A program made the translations under genes and the position numbers. The notes below the pieces were generated by a model that saw only the letters and a list, made by a program, of their open reading frames with translations, made no database searches and was not told the origin of the DNA. 64,000 nucleotides of DNA from the NCBI GenBank assembly GCA_022702545.1, contig JAHRBC010000003.1, positions 1 through 64,000 on the forward strand, given 5' to 3'. Source of the DNA: Phycomyces nitens. Taxonomy: Eukaryota; Mucoromycota; Mucoromycetes; Mucorales; Phycomycetaceae. Positions 47,501 to 58,298 of the stretch are shown here, one piece after another. Position 1 is the first letter of the stretch. Each line of letters opens with the position of its first letter.

Positions 47501-47629
47501 CCTGCTACCAATGAGTGCATCTTGCCAGTGCATCGCCTTCTTTTGGAAGTTGCGACTGCCACACACACAAGCCGAAATGGTATAAAGAGGATGCTGGTCA
47601 TTCCTTTGCCAAAGAAACTTTGCGTGTAA
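44516..47629 (+). pseudogene. C3 Tnp2-type transposase, one-base frameshift
   Basis: Exons 44516-44664, 44731-44766, 44829-45032 and 45106-47629. Same architecture as C1: CYCNKC...RTYQRHSKR block, acidic linker, FVVLFASRYVVNKGAV, then the Tnp2 core (NIDWFQPFDG, LPREERFKAENTILVGLMPG, VDPMHNLFLGTAKRM, FGPVYGYWLFGFERYNGLLK). Between WNQELK and DTMCDI one base is lost (about 45577-45582), giving TAG at 45579-45581; the frame reopens at once and runs 680 residues. A Pro-Thr run at 46926-46965 (ACCCCCAC repeats) lies in the variable linker. Start codon chosen by alignment with C1 and C2. Confidence 0.87.
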
Positions 47630-47753
47630 TAAAAAAAAAATATCTTTTCTCTTTTATAAAGAACAAACAGAAATAGCATTGCCTTTATAAATGTTGTCAA
47701 AACGTAACGCGTGTCAAAAAAAAATAGATGGAGAGATAAAAAAAATTATTTTA

Positions 47754-48941
47754 TTAAAGCCCATGTCTAAGAGCCCACTGAGCAAGACTGGGATTTAAAT
47801 TGGTCGGGACTGCCACGTCCACAGTTCTGCCATAAACCCTTGACAGCAACTGGTGAGAGTTTGCTCCAAGTTGGAGACCAACGAATCTATCAATGACTTG
47901 GATAAATCGGTTGTACTATCAATTGCACATTAGTAATCTAAAGTCATCCAAATATTATTTATAATCAGCTCAACAACTCACTTCATCGCTTCTCCAACTT
48001 GGGCAGACGGTCCGAATCACACATCTTCTTCCAGTTTCGGAGACTTCGTCATCCGATTCTCCTCCGGACATTGCTTCCTTGGGGAGTGCATTGGCACAAT
48101 CCCGGCCCATCTCTTGGTTGATGGCAACCATGTTGCTGCCGTATGCCTTTGTTCGGCGCTTGTGGTTCTAATAATAACCTTGTTATTATTTTTTGGAATA
48201 GATTTTTAATATATCAAGGATAACTTACTTCACCAGCACGTCTGGCTCTCCGTGAACGTGTGTTCGTGATCTCTTTTGCAGCAGCAGAGATCTTCTCCTG
48301 TTTGCATCTGTTGATGAAGTTTTTGTGGAGCTTATCACGAAGATCCTTGGTTCTCATCCCATCACCAGCAAACTTGCGCTCCAGGACGACAAGAAGCCTG
48401 TTCACTAACTCCTTGTTTGGAGTCACATTAAAGTGAACATCCGTGTTCCACCTGGGCTTGTTAGTGTTGGCCAAGATCTCTGCTGGAGTATTTGCATGGA
48501 AATTTGGCTCCCACAAGAACTCACGGATCTTTCTCTGATATAGTAAACAAGTTAATGAATTGATAATATAGTATAAGGTATAATGCTTACATTGACCTCC
48601 ACTGATGTTTTATGGCTGGGTCCGGCCAAACCAATGGCCTCCACAACCGCAACATTGCTGGGTTCACTGGTGGCAGTGGCAGGAACCTCTTCTCCAAAAT
48701 TGTCAATGGCCTTAATGGCTTCACGGGTTCCAGCAATGATGACACCAAGTCTGGCATCCATCGTTACCAGTTTGGTGTTGGAGGTCACCAACTCGCCTTC
48801 TACATTGGTGACCTTATCTTCCACTCTGGTCATGTTGTCTTGAATTCCAGAGAGCATCTCAACAATTTGCTCCATGTTGGCAGGAGTGAGAGCAGGAGCA
48901 GGAGTGGGACGAGGAGCAATCGATCTTCTTTGGTTAACCAT
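47754..48941 (-). CDS. C3 second gene: coiled-coil protein, 334 aa
   Basis: Exons 48941-48591 (351 nt), 48534-48229 (306 nt), 48167-47982 (186 nt) and 47915-47754 (162 nt), open throughout. N terminus NQRRSIAPRPTPAPA matches C1, then a coiled coil (about residues 23-60). Exon 2 carries REFLWEPNFH, NKPRWNTDVHFN, PNKELVNRLL and ends RSRRARRAGE. The lengths of exons 2 and 3 equal those in C1. It faces the transposase gene tail-to-tail. Function unknown; probable accessory DNA-binding protein. Confidence 0.85.
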
Positions 48942-49052
48942 TTTCTAGAATATGGTAAAGTATATTTCGATTATAATTATTAGTTTTTGTTCAATTGAAA
49001 TAAAAATAAATATAATATACATACAAAAACTGTTTTGTTGGGTGGGTGAGTA

Positions 49053-49053
49053 A

Positions 49054-49081
<28 letters not shown>
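49053..49081. repeat. GT microsatellite
   Basis: About fourteen GT dinucleotides, upstream of the C3 second-gene start, in the interval between second and third genes. Confidence 0.9.
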
Positions 49082-49084
<3 letters not shown>

Positions 49085-49380
49085 GGTAAGAGAGGTTGAA
49101 TATCAAAAAGGCCGTTATATATAGGCATTTTGAATGACTATAAAGATGTTCCTCTATTGTCTTGAAGCACTGAGATGCAAATCGGCCTTGATATTGTTTT
49201 TGGGCTCAATCCATCATGCTTTCCGCAGCATGCTTCAAAGGTGAAAAAAATTTCAGACTCTCTCCTTTTTTTTGGTTCCCTTTATTTTTCCTTTTCCTTG
49301 CTTTTTTGATATTGGCGCCTTTCTCTGGTAAGACATTTTTTATACCTCTTTATACACACAAATTAACCTCTTTTTCATAG

Positions 49381-49891
49381 ATGTGCGCTCCCATTGCAAC
49401 TCATCCTTTCCACAATGGCCATCTAGACAAATACTCACTGGCCGCATTCACTGGTACCATCATCTTGATAAAAATTATTTTCACTTTCTCTTTTAGATTG
49501 GCCAAACAACTTATATAGGGATGCCATCGGCACCAGGTAAAATTTTTTCTTTCAATCATACTTGTTCCCTCTCTGACTCTATTCCATTGTAGACTGCCCT
49601 TTCTATTCATGCCATCGGCCTCCTCCATCATTCGCAATTGTAATCATAAAGGTAATATTCTTTATAAATCTCTTTTTGCTTATCCAAAATATTATTCAGA
49701 TTATTTATTAATTATTATTATTATGTGTTTTATAGACTCACTTGGGCTTCCTTTACACACCATACCCCCTACTTTGATAACCCATTTGGCTCCTGGTATG
49801 TAAATTAAATATATCATCACTCTGTTCACCCATATTAATTTTTATTCCCTTTTTTATAGTAAAACCTGCCACACAGCCCATCCAGCCTTAA
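49381..49891 (+). CDS. C3 third gene: multi-exon small protein, 87 aa model
   Basis: ATG is the first codon after an acceptor (TTTTTCATAG). Exons 49381-49453, 49497-49536, 49593-49651, 49736-49795 and 49860-49891 join in consistent phase to give 87 residues ending at TAA. Two more donor-acceptor pairs downstream (exon ends at 49933 and 50052) suggest the transcript continues. Middle motif MPSASSIIRNCNH matches C1 PSASSIIYNCHH; PPTLITHLAPV matches HPSTIIANSASV. The exon beginning at 49860 is 74 nt to its donor, the same as the C1 exon 29383-29456. No known family. It is divergent from the second gene. An upstream exon ending at 49327 may add sequence. Confidence 0.6.
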
Positions 49892-52800
49892 AATTCAAGT
49901 CCCCTTTGCGCACTCTTGCCCATCTCTTGCAATGTAAGTATCTTTTGACACACAAAAATTTTCTCTTTGTACCCCACATCATTAACACTTCTTTATCTTT
50001 TACATAACACTCCTGCAGCCCAAAAAATTGCTGGATATTCATATTTTTGCAGGTATTTTTTATGTAGAAAAATATTCCATCCAAATAGCAGCAAGCAACC
50101 GGGTAGAAACGGCTAGGCATAGGAATAGGCGTAATAATAGACCCTAAACCTAGAAACATTCTATTCTTTCCAATAAAAATAAAAGCGTAAACCATTACCA
50201 ATCCAATATAAACGGGAAATCAAATAATGGGTGATATATTACTGGTGAAGAAGAATAAAGAGGCTTTCAAGTGTTTGATTTGATTGGTCTTGGGTAGTAA
50301 CCACTAGTAGATACATCGAGTTTCTAAAACTCGCAACATAAAGATATGTGACGTATCTGAACATTTCAACGACCACGTTGAGATGACCAAAATAGAACCG
50401 TTCTTTTAAATACTTTTTTTCATCATTCCAAATCAGATCTATATACCGAAAGTGCTAACAGACCTCACCTGCGGCACATTTTTACATGTTTCTACTACTG
50501 CAAACCATGACACCGAGGTACCTGTGAAGCTAGCATGCCTCCTAGTTGAAAAAATATTTAAACTAGGTGAAACCCACCCCTTTTCAGTACCATAATGCCG
50601 GATTTCTGGTACTACAAACAGCCCCTCTTTTGCAGTGCCTACAATACAGAGCCAACAGAGAATCATGTGCCGGCAAAATCAATGATATTTTTGATGGCAA
50701 AAATTATAAGGAGCTCGTAAGACAAGGCATGTTTGCCAATCCCGACGATATTGCCTTGGGCATATATACCGATGGTTTTGTTAACCAGAAAAAAGGCAAA
50801 GCCTCATATACCATCATTCATTTAATCATTTTCAACATCGATCCATCCATAAGGTAATTAATATTTTAAACAAACAAAATACTAATTAAAAGCTTAGATA
50901 TACCACCCCATACCTCATACAACTCGCCATTTTGCCTGGTCCTAAAAAACCATCCAATTTGGATTCATTTTTAATACCCATCATAAATGAGCTAAAGGAC
51001 CTCGAAGTTCATGGCCTCATTGTAAAGCACAATGGGGCTGAAATATGCCGATCGAAAGTTCACTTGCTGCTCGCATCTGGAGACATCCCTGCAGTTGCAG
51101 ACATGGCCCATCTTGGGTCACATAGCAGTCTGTTTGGTTGCCGTATTTGCGAGACCAAGGGAAAACCAGCAGATAACAGAAGGCATGGAGTATACTTTGA
51201 CGACAGCTCTGCTCCTCTAAGACCTGTTGAAGATTTTTATACCAGCAACCCTGTAAGTATATGAATATTCAATTAATCATTCTTTTTATACTAAATAATT
51301 ATTTATAATAGATCAAAAATATATACCAGCCAAGTCTCTTTACTGAGCTCGCAACATTTTCAGGTTCATCATTTTTTGCATTAGATGAACTGCATTTAAT
51401 TGCAAGAGGAATCGGCAAACACCTCTTTGAACTTATATCCGTCGCTCAATCTAAAGACAAAATTTTTTACTATACCCAAGAAGACAATACCCAGTCAGCA
51501 GACAATTACCCTTTTTATATACCCAGATCTGACTTGGAGACCATTGGCAACTGCATTTCCAACTCTAGGCAGTTTATACCCGTTTCATTCCAAGGCAGCT
51601 TCGACAATATATTCCAGAAAATCGATGGCACTTGTGCAGTAGATTGGCTCGATTTCCTCCTTTACATTATACCCACAGTTGTCGTCCCCTATTTACCAAG
51701 CAGGGCTGCAAAAATTGCCGTCTTGTCCTTGGTAAAAGGGTGTGCACTTGCCTTACAGTGGTCACTCACATATACCCTGATCGACGAAATGGAAAGGTAT
51801 GTCAAACAAAAGTGAATCATTACTTTTATTTAACATTTATTATTATCTTTTTTTCAATAGGCATTTCAAAGACTGGCATGCATTCCTATTATACCAAGTT
51901 CATCAAAAGACACTATCTCGTAGTGTCTTCCGACCAGTCCAGCATTATCTCATCCATATACCCCATATCATAAGACGCCAGGGCCCTCTAAGGAGTTATT
52001 CTACCAGATCAATGGAGAGGGTCATTGGCGTCTATTCCAAGCTCATTAGGTCAAAGTCCAAAGGCGGGCGAAATGCCAGCTTACTCGTAGAATGATTTGC
52101 GATCCACAGATATATCCATACAGCCATCGATCTTTATAACCATACCAGCATCATTCATCCTCATACCTACAACGAATCAAGTTTCATAAATATACCCAAC
52201 AATGAAAGTGGTGCCCAGCTATGGGAACCATTTCATCGTAATACCCAGTTGCTTGATGATACCATTGAAGGCATAAGCAGCAACATTGTGAGAAATGTGT
52301 TGCTCAGATATTATACCCGAAATACCACCACATATACCACTGAGCTCGCTGACTCATCAATTGTTGTTGCTTCCCACCTTTGGAAAGACTCTACAGTGTA
52401 CTCTTCATCCATATACCGAAAAATGAAAAACGAGACCAGCCGCGGTAACCATCATATCATGTTTACTTGTACATATAAAAAGTAAGTATTGGTATTAGTC
52501 GAAATACAAAGTAGAGATTGCTCACATTCTTAAATCTTCATCTAGTCATTGCAATATACCCATCCAAAGCTGGCTCGTTGGCACTGTAGAGTTTTATTTT
52601 CAGCATAAAGATACCCATGGCATAACCCACTTTTTGACATTTGTTGATGTCATGAAAGAGCATACCACAGTGGCACATGACTTTTCTGTCCCGATTGTAA
52701 AGAAGAGACCAACTGATACCCTGCATGGACATATACTCTCACCAACTTTTGCCGTCATCAATGTAGATGACATCATCCATCAAGTTGGTCTCATTCAATA

Positions 52801-52894
52801 CCCACCAAACAGCAATCAATTTTTTGTGATTGCGCCATATTTTGTTTTTAATACCAACTTACGTATCACCAAGGGTAACCTATCAATCCTATAA

Positions 52895-53293
52895 TCATTC
52901 TCTTATTTTCTCATACCCAAATATTTAATACCAAATAAAACAAAGTGGCTAATAATGTCAAAAACAAAAATTCGGTTTCAAAAAACGGCAGTTATGTTAC
53001 CATTTCGTTCACACAGGACAAAAATTATTTTTTTCAAGAATGCTCAACATCTTCAACACCAAATAAAATGCTCATTTCGATAAACAACGTTGCCTAAAAA
53101 TTTATGGGCCCTTTCTATGGTACTACAACTACCTCATTGCCAGATGAAAAGAGATTCCATGCAACTTTTATGAATCGGCATCGATGACATTACCTTTCAA
53201 CCACAATCTGCGGAGAAAAAGCAGTCTAAAATCAGAAAAAACGGCAGTTATGTTACCGTTTTGGTAGCTGTTCCCACTCCTCTCGCCGTAGTG
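52895..53293. repeat. Right subterminal region of F-B
   Basis: Non-coding end of F-B, homologous to the N1 left end (ACCAAATAAAATGCTC, CCTTTCTATGGTACTAC, GACATTACCTTTCAACC phrases). Its hairpin arms have decayed (CGGCAGTTATGTTACC rather than CGGTAGTTATGCTACC). Confidence 0.8.
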
Positions 53294-53658
53294 ATACAGC
53301 TGCTCCAACTCGTCGACCAAGGGCATGAGGTAGTTGTTAATCTCCTCTGATCTTGGTTCCTTTGGCCCAGGCATCAGACCAACAAGAATCACGTTTTCTG
53401 CCTTGAACCTATCCTCTCGAGGCAAATTGTTGATCGCCAGGTAAATGGCTCCAGAGGAATGAGTGATACCATCGAATGGCTGAAACCAATCAATGTTGAG
53501 AGTCAACATGAGTGAGCGCGAGTCTTCAACAAAGGGAATGCCGTTCTTGTCCTTCAACCCCTTCCACATCGCACCATCATAAACGTCGCACATTGTATCA
53601 ATGATCTTCAACTCCTGGTTCCATTGTCTGATCTTGCTTTCGAAATCCGGGTTGAATG
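53294..53658 (-). pseudogene. Tnp2 transposase fragment, F-B insertion target
   Basis: Minus-strand coding piece of about 120 residues from NPDFESKIRQWNQELK through DTMCDVYDGAMWKG, NIDWFQPFDG and VGLMPGPKEPRSEEIN to DELEQLY, where F-B begins. Very close to C1 and C3 transposases. The upstream end breaks at about 53658 against element P. No frameshift is seen at the position where C3 has one, so it represents another, once intact relative. Confidence 0.85.
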
Positions 53659-53881
53659 AAGGTTGTCGGGTTTTTCGGACCCAGATTTAAGTACCGATTT
53701 GTTAGTTATATCAATGAATATTCAAATTCAAGATAAAGTTTTTAATGCAAATGTGACTAGTTTTTAATTTTATATCTAATAATATAATTTATTTTTATTT
53801 TGATATTCTCTCTATGAATATTACTCCTATTTTGATAAAAGTTATATCATTCATTCTGAAATTTTTTTGTGATCAATATCA

Positions 53882-54150
53882 ATACACACCCAAGGAGTAT
53901 TTCGGGTTTTAAAAGCTCATTTCTTTTTGGACATCCATATATAGTAATTTTCGGGAGAGTTTTTTGCACCTATTTAATCCCAACAGCCAATAACAATACA
54001 GAAATAAAGCATTAATAATACAGTTTATAACAGTTCTCATTGGATAGAATTTCACCAACAAGGATTATTTTCGGGTTTTCAAAACTCGTATTTTTTGATT
54101 ATTCTTAATATAGTAATTATCGGGAGAGATATTTTTTCCAAAAAAATCAA
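53882..54150. repeat. Subterminal direct repeats of element P
   Basis: Two related blocks of about 80 bp, each with TTTCGGGTTTT, a TAGTAATT core and TCGGGAGAG, about 165 bp apart. They lie just inside the inverted arm and could be protein-binding sites for the adjacent transposase-like gene. 54150-55095 has no gene that I can support. Confidence 0.55.
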
Positions 54151-55095
54151 AATTGCAAATCAAAATGCAAAAATTATTGATAGTACGAATTATAGACAGC
54201 ATTCATTGGATAGATTTATAGGTTTACAAATGATTTTTATTGGATAAAATTCTCATAGCTTTGGGCCAGGGGTTTCTTTCATAAAATGATGCAATGAGGG
54301 CATTCCTACCTTGTCAGTTGCTTGATGCTCTTTCAAGATGATATGAATGAGTGCAGAATCAAATAAGTCTGACCCAAAAGGCAGGAGAGCGGTATCCATT
54401 ATTTGATAGAATGTCTAGACAAGATAGTATATACAAACCTAACTAATGATAATTAGCAAACAAAGCTCGAATAGATAGATGATAATGTACACACTACCTT
54501 ACCATACATATTGCTCACAGTTGATTCTATCTAACAAAAGTATGAAAGTTAATAATCAACAAAAATATATGAAGAATAGTGTTTAATTTTATATCTTATA
54601 ATATTTTACGCAGCAACTCTTTAAAAACGCGTCATTATATTTGTTGCTAGATATATAGGAGTCTTATACACACCTTAAACAAAGAGGATGGGCAATAGAT
54701 GGCCCTTGTACATTGAATGAGCTACTGCTATCTCAAACTGTAAACAAAATGCCTATTATAAAAGAAGACATTCATTTAGTTTTTAGTTGAACACAGTGCA
54801 GACTTGAATATCTTACAGCAACATAAAGCAGGCTCGAGTAGTCTATTTAATAGAGACAGAAAAAGAAGCTTTGTTATATATAATTTGTTACAAAGTAGGG
54901 GTCAAACGAAAATCACTTACCATAAAAAATGTTGAAGAAGCGGAAAGAAAAGAAAAGAAATAAAAAAATGAATAAAAAATAAATAAATAAAGAACCTGCT
55001 GGAAAGATTGCTGCGGTTCAAATTTATGGTATAAATTAAATTGACAAATCGTCCAAAGACAAATCAGTTTTGTACCTTATTTACTTCCCTGAACA

Positions 55096-58071
55096 ATGAA
55101 CAGCCAATTTAACCAGACCGAAGACGTTGCTAAAAAGCACGTTTGTGAATTGAACAATTGTGGCAAGCGCTTCCGGTACCCAAGTGATCTTGGACGTCAT
55201 AAGAAAACAACCCATAGATCTACAGAGACCGGCCAGTCCTCCACCCTGAAGTTCAGAACACTCATGACACCAAACGACAACTTTTTCAATAATGAACAAC
55301 CATCGGTAGATATCTCCTCCTCTGCCTCAGTTGGCCCTGTTCCTGTCGATCTCAGTGACATGGTGTTCCATGAAAACGACGAGGCCGAATATCACAATCC
55401 CATGGATGAGGAAGAGGATGAAGACGAACTTTTGGACGAAAACGTTACATTCATGGAATATGTTGGTAATGAACCTGAAGCAGTAGCCGATGAGATTGAG
55501 GATCAAACACCAATTGTTGCCAATGGAGAGTTTTTTCCTTTCAGAGACAAGATACACCAATTGGTGTATCAATTCTACTATCGATCTGGAGGAGACATCT
55601 CGCAAAGTTTGATGAAAGACATCATAAAGCTCCTCAGCGATGTTACGAAAGCCAAGGTCGATTATCCTGAAGCAAAAGTACCTGCAGCTGATTTGATCTT
55701 CAACTTTGATGATAAGAGAAGAACGAAGAACCAGATTCCCTTGTTGAAACAGACAGAGCACAAGGTTAAGGTTCAAAAAACTGTCAATGGTCAAGAAGTT
55801 GAACAAACCTTGACTTTTCATATGAATCCTCCTTCCGAGGTGCTGAAGTTGTTGGTTGCGAACCCTTCAGTCACTGATCATTTGGCAAAACTTCCTGATC
55901 ATACTGAAGGCGAGCTTGTGGATAGCTACCAGTCGCAGAAATGGAAAACTGAAAGCTTGTTTCAGCATCCAATGGTGTCTATTCAGATGAATAGTACGGT
56001 GAAAGATATCTGGGTCGGTGATCTTGTCGAGGCTGGTCGGATGCAAATGATTGTGGACAGATTCTATACACTGAATCATTCAACTGTTATGGCTGAGGGT
56101 TATCAAGTTGTCACTGTCGATAATAAGCTCTACCTCCACAATATGCCTGAGAAAACTTCTGTCGAAACTAGGAAAATTTCAAACATTGCTTGCAATTGTC
56201 CTGAAACATTGTCCTTGAACTTTGAAAGTAATGTTCTTGGTAATCCTGATCTTCATGCCATATCTACCACCATTATGAGTAAAATCACCAAACCAAACCC
56301 GCTCAAACGTCCTTCTCTGTCTCCCGCTTGTCAATTCATGCCCGTGAAAGTAATTCCTTTGAATTTCTTTACTGATGATATGAGTGGAAACCGAACAAAA
56401 AAGCACAACAAGTTTGATAGTTGGATTATGGTTCCTGCTGCCTTACCTCTTTCCGAAAGGCATGCCCTTCAAAACACTGCATTCATATGTACTGATCATT
56501 TGCTGTCCGCAATGCAGATGCTCCCTGCAATTGTCAATGATCTTGTTTTGTTGGAAAAAGGAGTCGAAATGCTTTTGCCTAGTGGTGAGGGTGTCGTCGT
56601 TGTTGCTCCACTACAGTTTATCACTGCTGATAATGCCCGCCATTCAGAAATTGCTTCAAGTCGTGGTGCAATATCGAAGATGCCTTGTCGCAAGTGTGTT
56701 TGGGAGCTGAAGACACCGGGAACAGTAGATGGTAGCGACTATCATTGTACTCCAAGATCCGAAGATGTTGTTGCTCAAATGCATGCTCAGTATGTGGCTT
56801 CCGGTGGAGATAAGACGTTGTTGGTAGATGCTGACGCAGGCTATAAACTTGTTGGTGGCCAAGCTTTGCTGAAGCTAAAGTCTTTTGATACAATGAAGGA
56901 CTGCCCCATTGAGCTTCTTCATACAATTATGCTTGGTGTAGGCAAAGCTTTAGTGAAATGTCTACTCGGAGATCATCTGAAACCTGCCGAGAAAAGCATA
57001 TTAGAATCAAGACTCCATGGATATATTTCAAATGGTTTCTCAAGAAGACTTCGTTCCTCTCTTCGCTTACACGGTTCTTTCTTGGGCAGACACTACAAAA
57101 TTCTTGTCCAGCAAATTCCAATTTTGTTGAATCAATTGATTGACTCTGGAGAGATTAGACCTGACGAAGGAATCATGCTGATAAAAGCATGTTTTGAAAA
57201 CCTGGGCAAGTTGGCTTCGCTTTCCTATGTCAGTAGAATCAAGTCCAACTCAAATCTGTACCTGAAACAAATTGCATCAACATACAATGATCTTCGTCTT
57301 TCCGTGTTATATCACAATGCCTTCATCAAACAGAAACGTCTAACAAGATCAGGTCACAGCATCTATAATTCCAGCAAAATGCATATTATGCATCATCTTG
57401 TCGATGACATTTATCGTTTTGGCTCCCCAATTTTCTACGAAACAGAAAAGGGTGAGCAATTCAATAAGTTTATCAGAGAGTGTCTTTTCCGGACGAATAG
57501 ACATAATCCTTCTAAAGATGTTGCTGTTGCTTTCGCAAAAAGAATGATGGCTTATCATATCCTGAGTGGTGGTTCTTGGTCGGTGGCGGACATTGTCAAT
57601 CCTGTCAAAGCTTCTCACAAAGTTCTTGAAAGTTCTGCTTCCTTTGGCTCGACAATAAGAGACTTTGCTGACAATGATGACAATGAGAAAACGATGAAGG
57701 TTGGATCCGCTGGCATCTTTAAAAACAGCAGCAACAACCTGCTTATTGGAGAGGTCGCCAAGTTTGACAGTACAAATGGTGTTTACACCATCATTGAATA
57801 CGCTCTATGGTGTGATCAAGGCCAAGTCACCAGATTTCGCCCATCCAGTGATGAAGATGCAAGCCTTAGTGTCTATCACACTTGCAGAAAAGATCGCGGT
57901 GGAAATCTGTACGCCGAAAAACTGCTGGAGACAAAATCAATTATTAGAGAAACAGATTGTCAGTTCATAGAAATGCTTGACATTTCAAGAAGATCTGATC
58001 ACTTTAATTTAATCAACACCAGCAAGTTTGGCACCTTCTGGTGGGCATTGTCACACAAAAACAACTTATAA
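55096..58071 (+). CDS. C2H2 zinc-finger transposase-like protein, 991 aa, no introns
   Basis: One uninterrupted frame of 991 residues. C17-x4-C22-x12-H35-x4-H40 is a C2H2 finger, followed by an acidic stretch (residues about 112-126). The central part has PLNFFTDDMSGNRTKKHNKF, FICTDHLLSAMQMLPAIV, VVVVAPLQFITADNARHSEI and MPCRKCVWE. This order (DD-SGN-KK, then a P...ADN...SE block, then C-x2-C) resembles a large family of fungal transposase-like proteins related to CACTA/Plavaka types; the exact assignment is inference. The C-terminal 150 residues (WCDQGQVTRFRPSSDE region) also resemble those families. No damage is visible, so it may be functional. GC and codon use do not stand out. Confidence 0.75.
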   Translation: MNSQFNQTEDVAKKHVCELNNCGKRFRYPSDLGRHKKTTHRSTETGQSSTLKFRTLMTPNDNFFNNEQPSVDISSSASVGPVPVDLSDMVFHENDEAEYHNPMDEEEDEDELLDENVTFMEYVGNEPEAVADEIEDQTPIVANGEFFPFRDKIHQLVYQFYYRSGGDISQSLMKDIIKLLSDVTKAKVDYPEAKVPAADLIFNFDDKRRTKNQIPLLKQTEHKVKVQKTVNGQEVEQTLTFHMNPPSEVLKLLVANPSVTDHLAKLPDHTEGELVDSYQSQKWKTESLFQHPMVSIQMNSTVKDIWVGDLVEAGRMQMIVDRFYTLNHSTVMAEGYQVVTVDNKLYLHNMPEKTSVETRKISNIACNCPETLSLNFESNVLGNPDLHAISTTIMSKITKPNPLKRPSLSPACQFMPVKVIPLNFFTDDMSGNRTKKHNKFDSWIMVPAALPLSERHALQNTAFICTDHLLSAMQMLPAIVNDLVLLEKGVEMLLPSGEGVVVVAPLQFITADNARHSEIASSRGAISKMPCRKCVWELKTPGTVDGSDYHCTPRSEDVVAQMHAQYVASGGDKTLLVDADAGYKLVGGQALLKLKSFDTMKDCPIELLHTIMLGVGKALVKCLLGDHLKPAEKSILESRLHGYISNGFSRRLRSSLRLHGSFLGRHYKILVQQIPILLNQLIDSGEIRPDEGIMLIKACFENLGKLASLSYVSRIKSNSNLYLKQIASTYNDLRLSVLYHNAFIKQKRLTRSGHSIYNSSKMHIMHHLVDDIYRFGSPIFYETEKGEQFNKFIRECLFRTNRHNPSKDVAVAFAKRMMAYHILSGGSWSVADIVNPVKASHKVLESSASFGSTIRDFADNDDNEKTMKVGSAGIFKNSSNNLLIGEVAKFDSTNGVYTIIEYALWCDQGQVTRFRPSSDEDASLSVYHTCRKDRGGNLYAEKLLETKSIIRETDCQFIEMLDISRRSDHFNLINTSKFGTFWWALSHKNNL

Positions 58072-58298
58072 AAATAAAATAAATTCCATTTTGCCTTTAT
58101 GGTAACTCATTTTTGCAACCGAAGTTCCGATGTTATTTTATTAGATGAAAAAAAATTCTGTCGTGGCTTCAATCGATTCTTGTGTTTGAAACACAGATTT
58201 TTCAAAAAAAAATTGAATTTCCACCATTTTGAGTTATCTAATTGGCTGGGAGAGGAATTTTTACTATAAAAGGTAACGAAACTCCCTGGGTGTGTATA
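58072..58298. other. 3' flank of the P gene
   Basis: Poly-A-like AATAAAATAAAT directly after the stop, then AT-rich sequence up to the inverted-repeat arm and the N1d terminus. No further gene. Confidence 0.6.

Larger units (their letters stand above)
44274..50637 (+). mobile_element. CACTA-type element C3, 6.4 kb, nested in F-B
   Basis: Target duplication CCT at 44271-44273 and 50638-50640, confirmed by the unbroken sequence in F-A. Ends are CACTGGAAAAACCCC at the left and, reverse-complemented from the right, CACTGCAAAAGAGGGG; so the inverted repeat is short and imperfect, unlike C1 and C2. Gene order is the same as C1: transposase (plus), second gene (minus), third gene (plus). Confidence 0.92.
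43440..52894 (+). pseudogene. F-B Tnp2-like transposase, split by C3 and carrying a stop
   Basis: Exons 43440-43617, 43693-43932, 44006-44273 continuing at 50641-50853, 50898-51252, 51312-51796, 51861-52481 and 52546-52894; intact it would give 902 residues. Residues 20-40 are a C2H2 finger; next come the VCPKGCKLYN and CAACGEQR cysteines, the PGPKKPS core, and the C-terminal VDDIIHQVGLIQYPP region shared with N1 fragments. C3 sits in exon 3 with duplicated CCT. A CGA to TGA change at 52093-52095 ends the frame; F-A has CGA there. Relative to F-A there is one extra Lys codon in exon 3. The exons are rich in ATACC on the coding strand. Confidence 0.86.
42898..53293 (+). mobile_element. Large CACTA element F-B, 5'-truncated, split by C3
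   Basis: Same element as F-A in the other orientation, nearly identical over the shared part. It begins at N1c (position equivalent to F-A 14893) and so lacks the second gene and that terminus. It keeps the transposase 3' end and the right terminus (TCTCGCCGTAGTG, 53281-53293) with degenerate CGGCAG/GTTACC subterminal motifs from about 52980. The right flank is a Tnp2 gene fragment of another element, so F-B inserted into that gene. Confidence 0.85.
53659..58298 (+). mobile_element. Element P with a single-exon C2H2 transposase-like gene
   Basis: Region between the Tnp2 fragment and N1d. An imperfect inverted repeat links ATACACACCCAAGGAGTAT (from 53882) with its counterpart at the right edge (GGGTGTGTAT, 58288-58297, preceded by ACTCCCT). 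A direct repeat TTTCGGGTTTT...AGTAATT(T/A)TCGGGAGAG occurs at 53900-53968 and 54067-54148, and TCGGGTTTTTCGG at 53664. The right end seems cut by N1d, because about 220 bp outside the left arm has no counterpart. Boundaries are therefore provisional. Confidence 0.5.

Noticed and set aside
50581..50589. TTTTCAGTA as the C3 right end
   Set aside because: The CCT duplication and the F-A empty site place the end at 50637 (GCAGTG).
42898..52120. RIP-type mutation in F-B
   Set aside because: The observed C to T changes sit at CpG, not mainly CpA as in classical RIP, and the density is low.
53294..58298. ATA on both sides of the 53294-58298 segment as a target duplication
   Set aside because: Both adjoining ends are the same (left-type) terminus and the ATA at 53294 is explained as part of a Tyr codon of the Tnp2 fragment.
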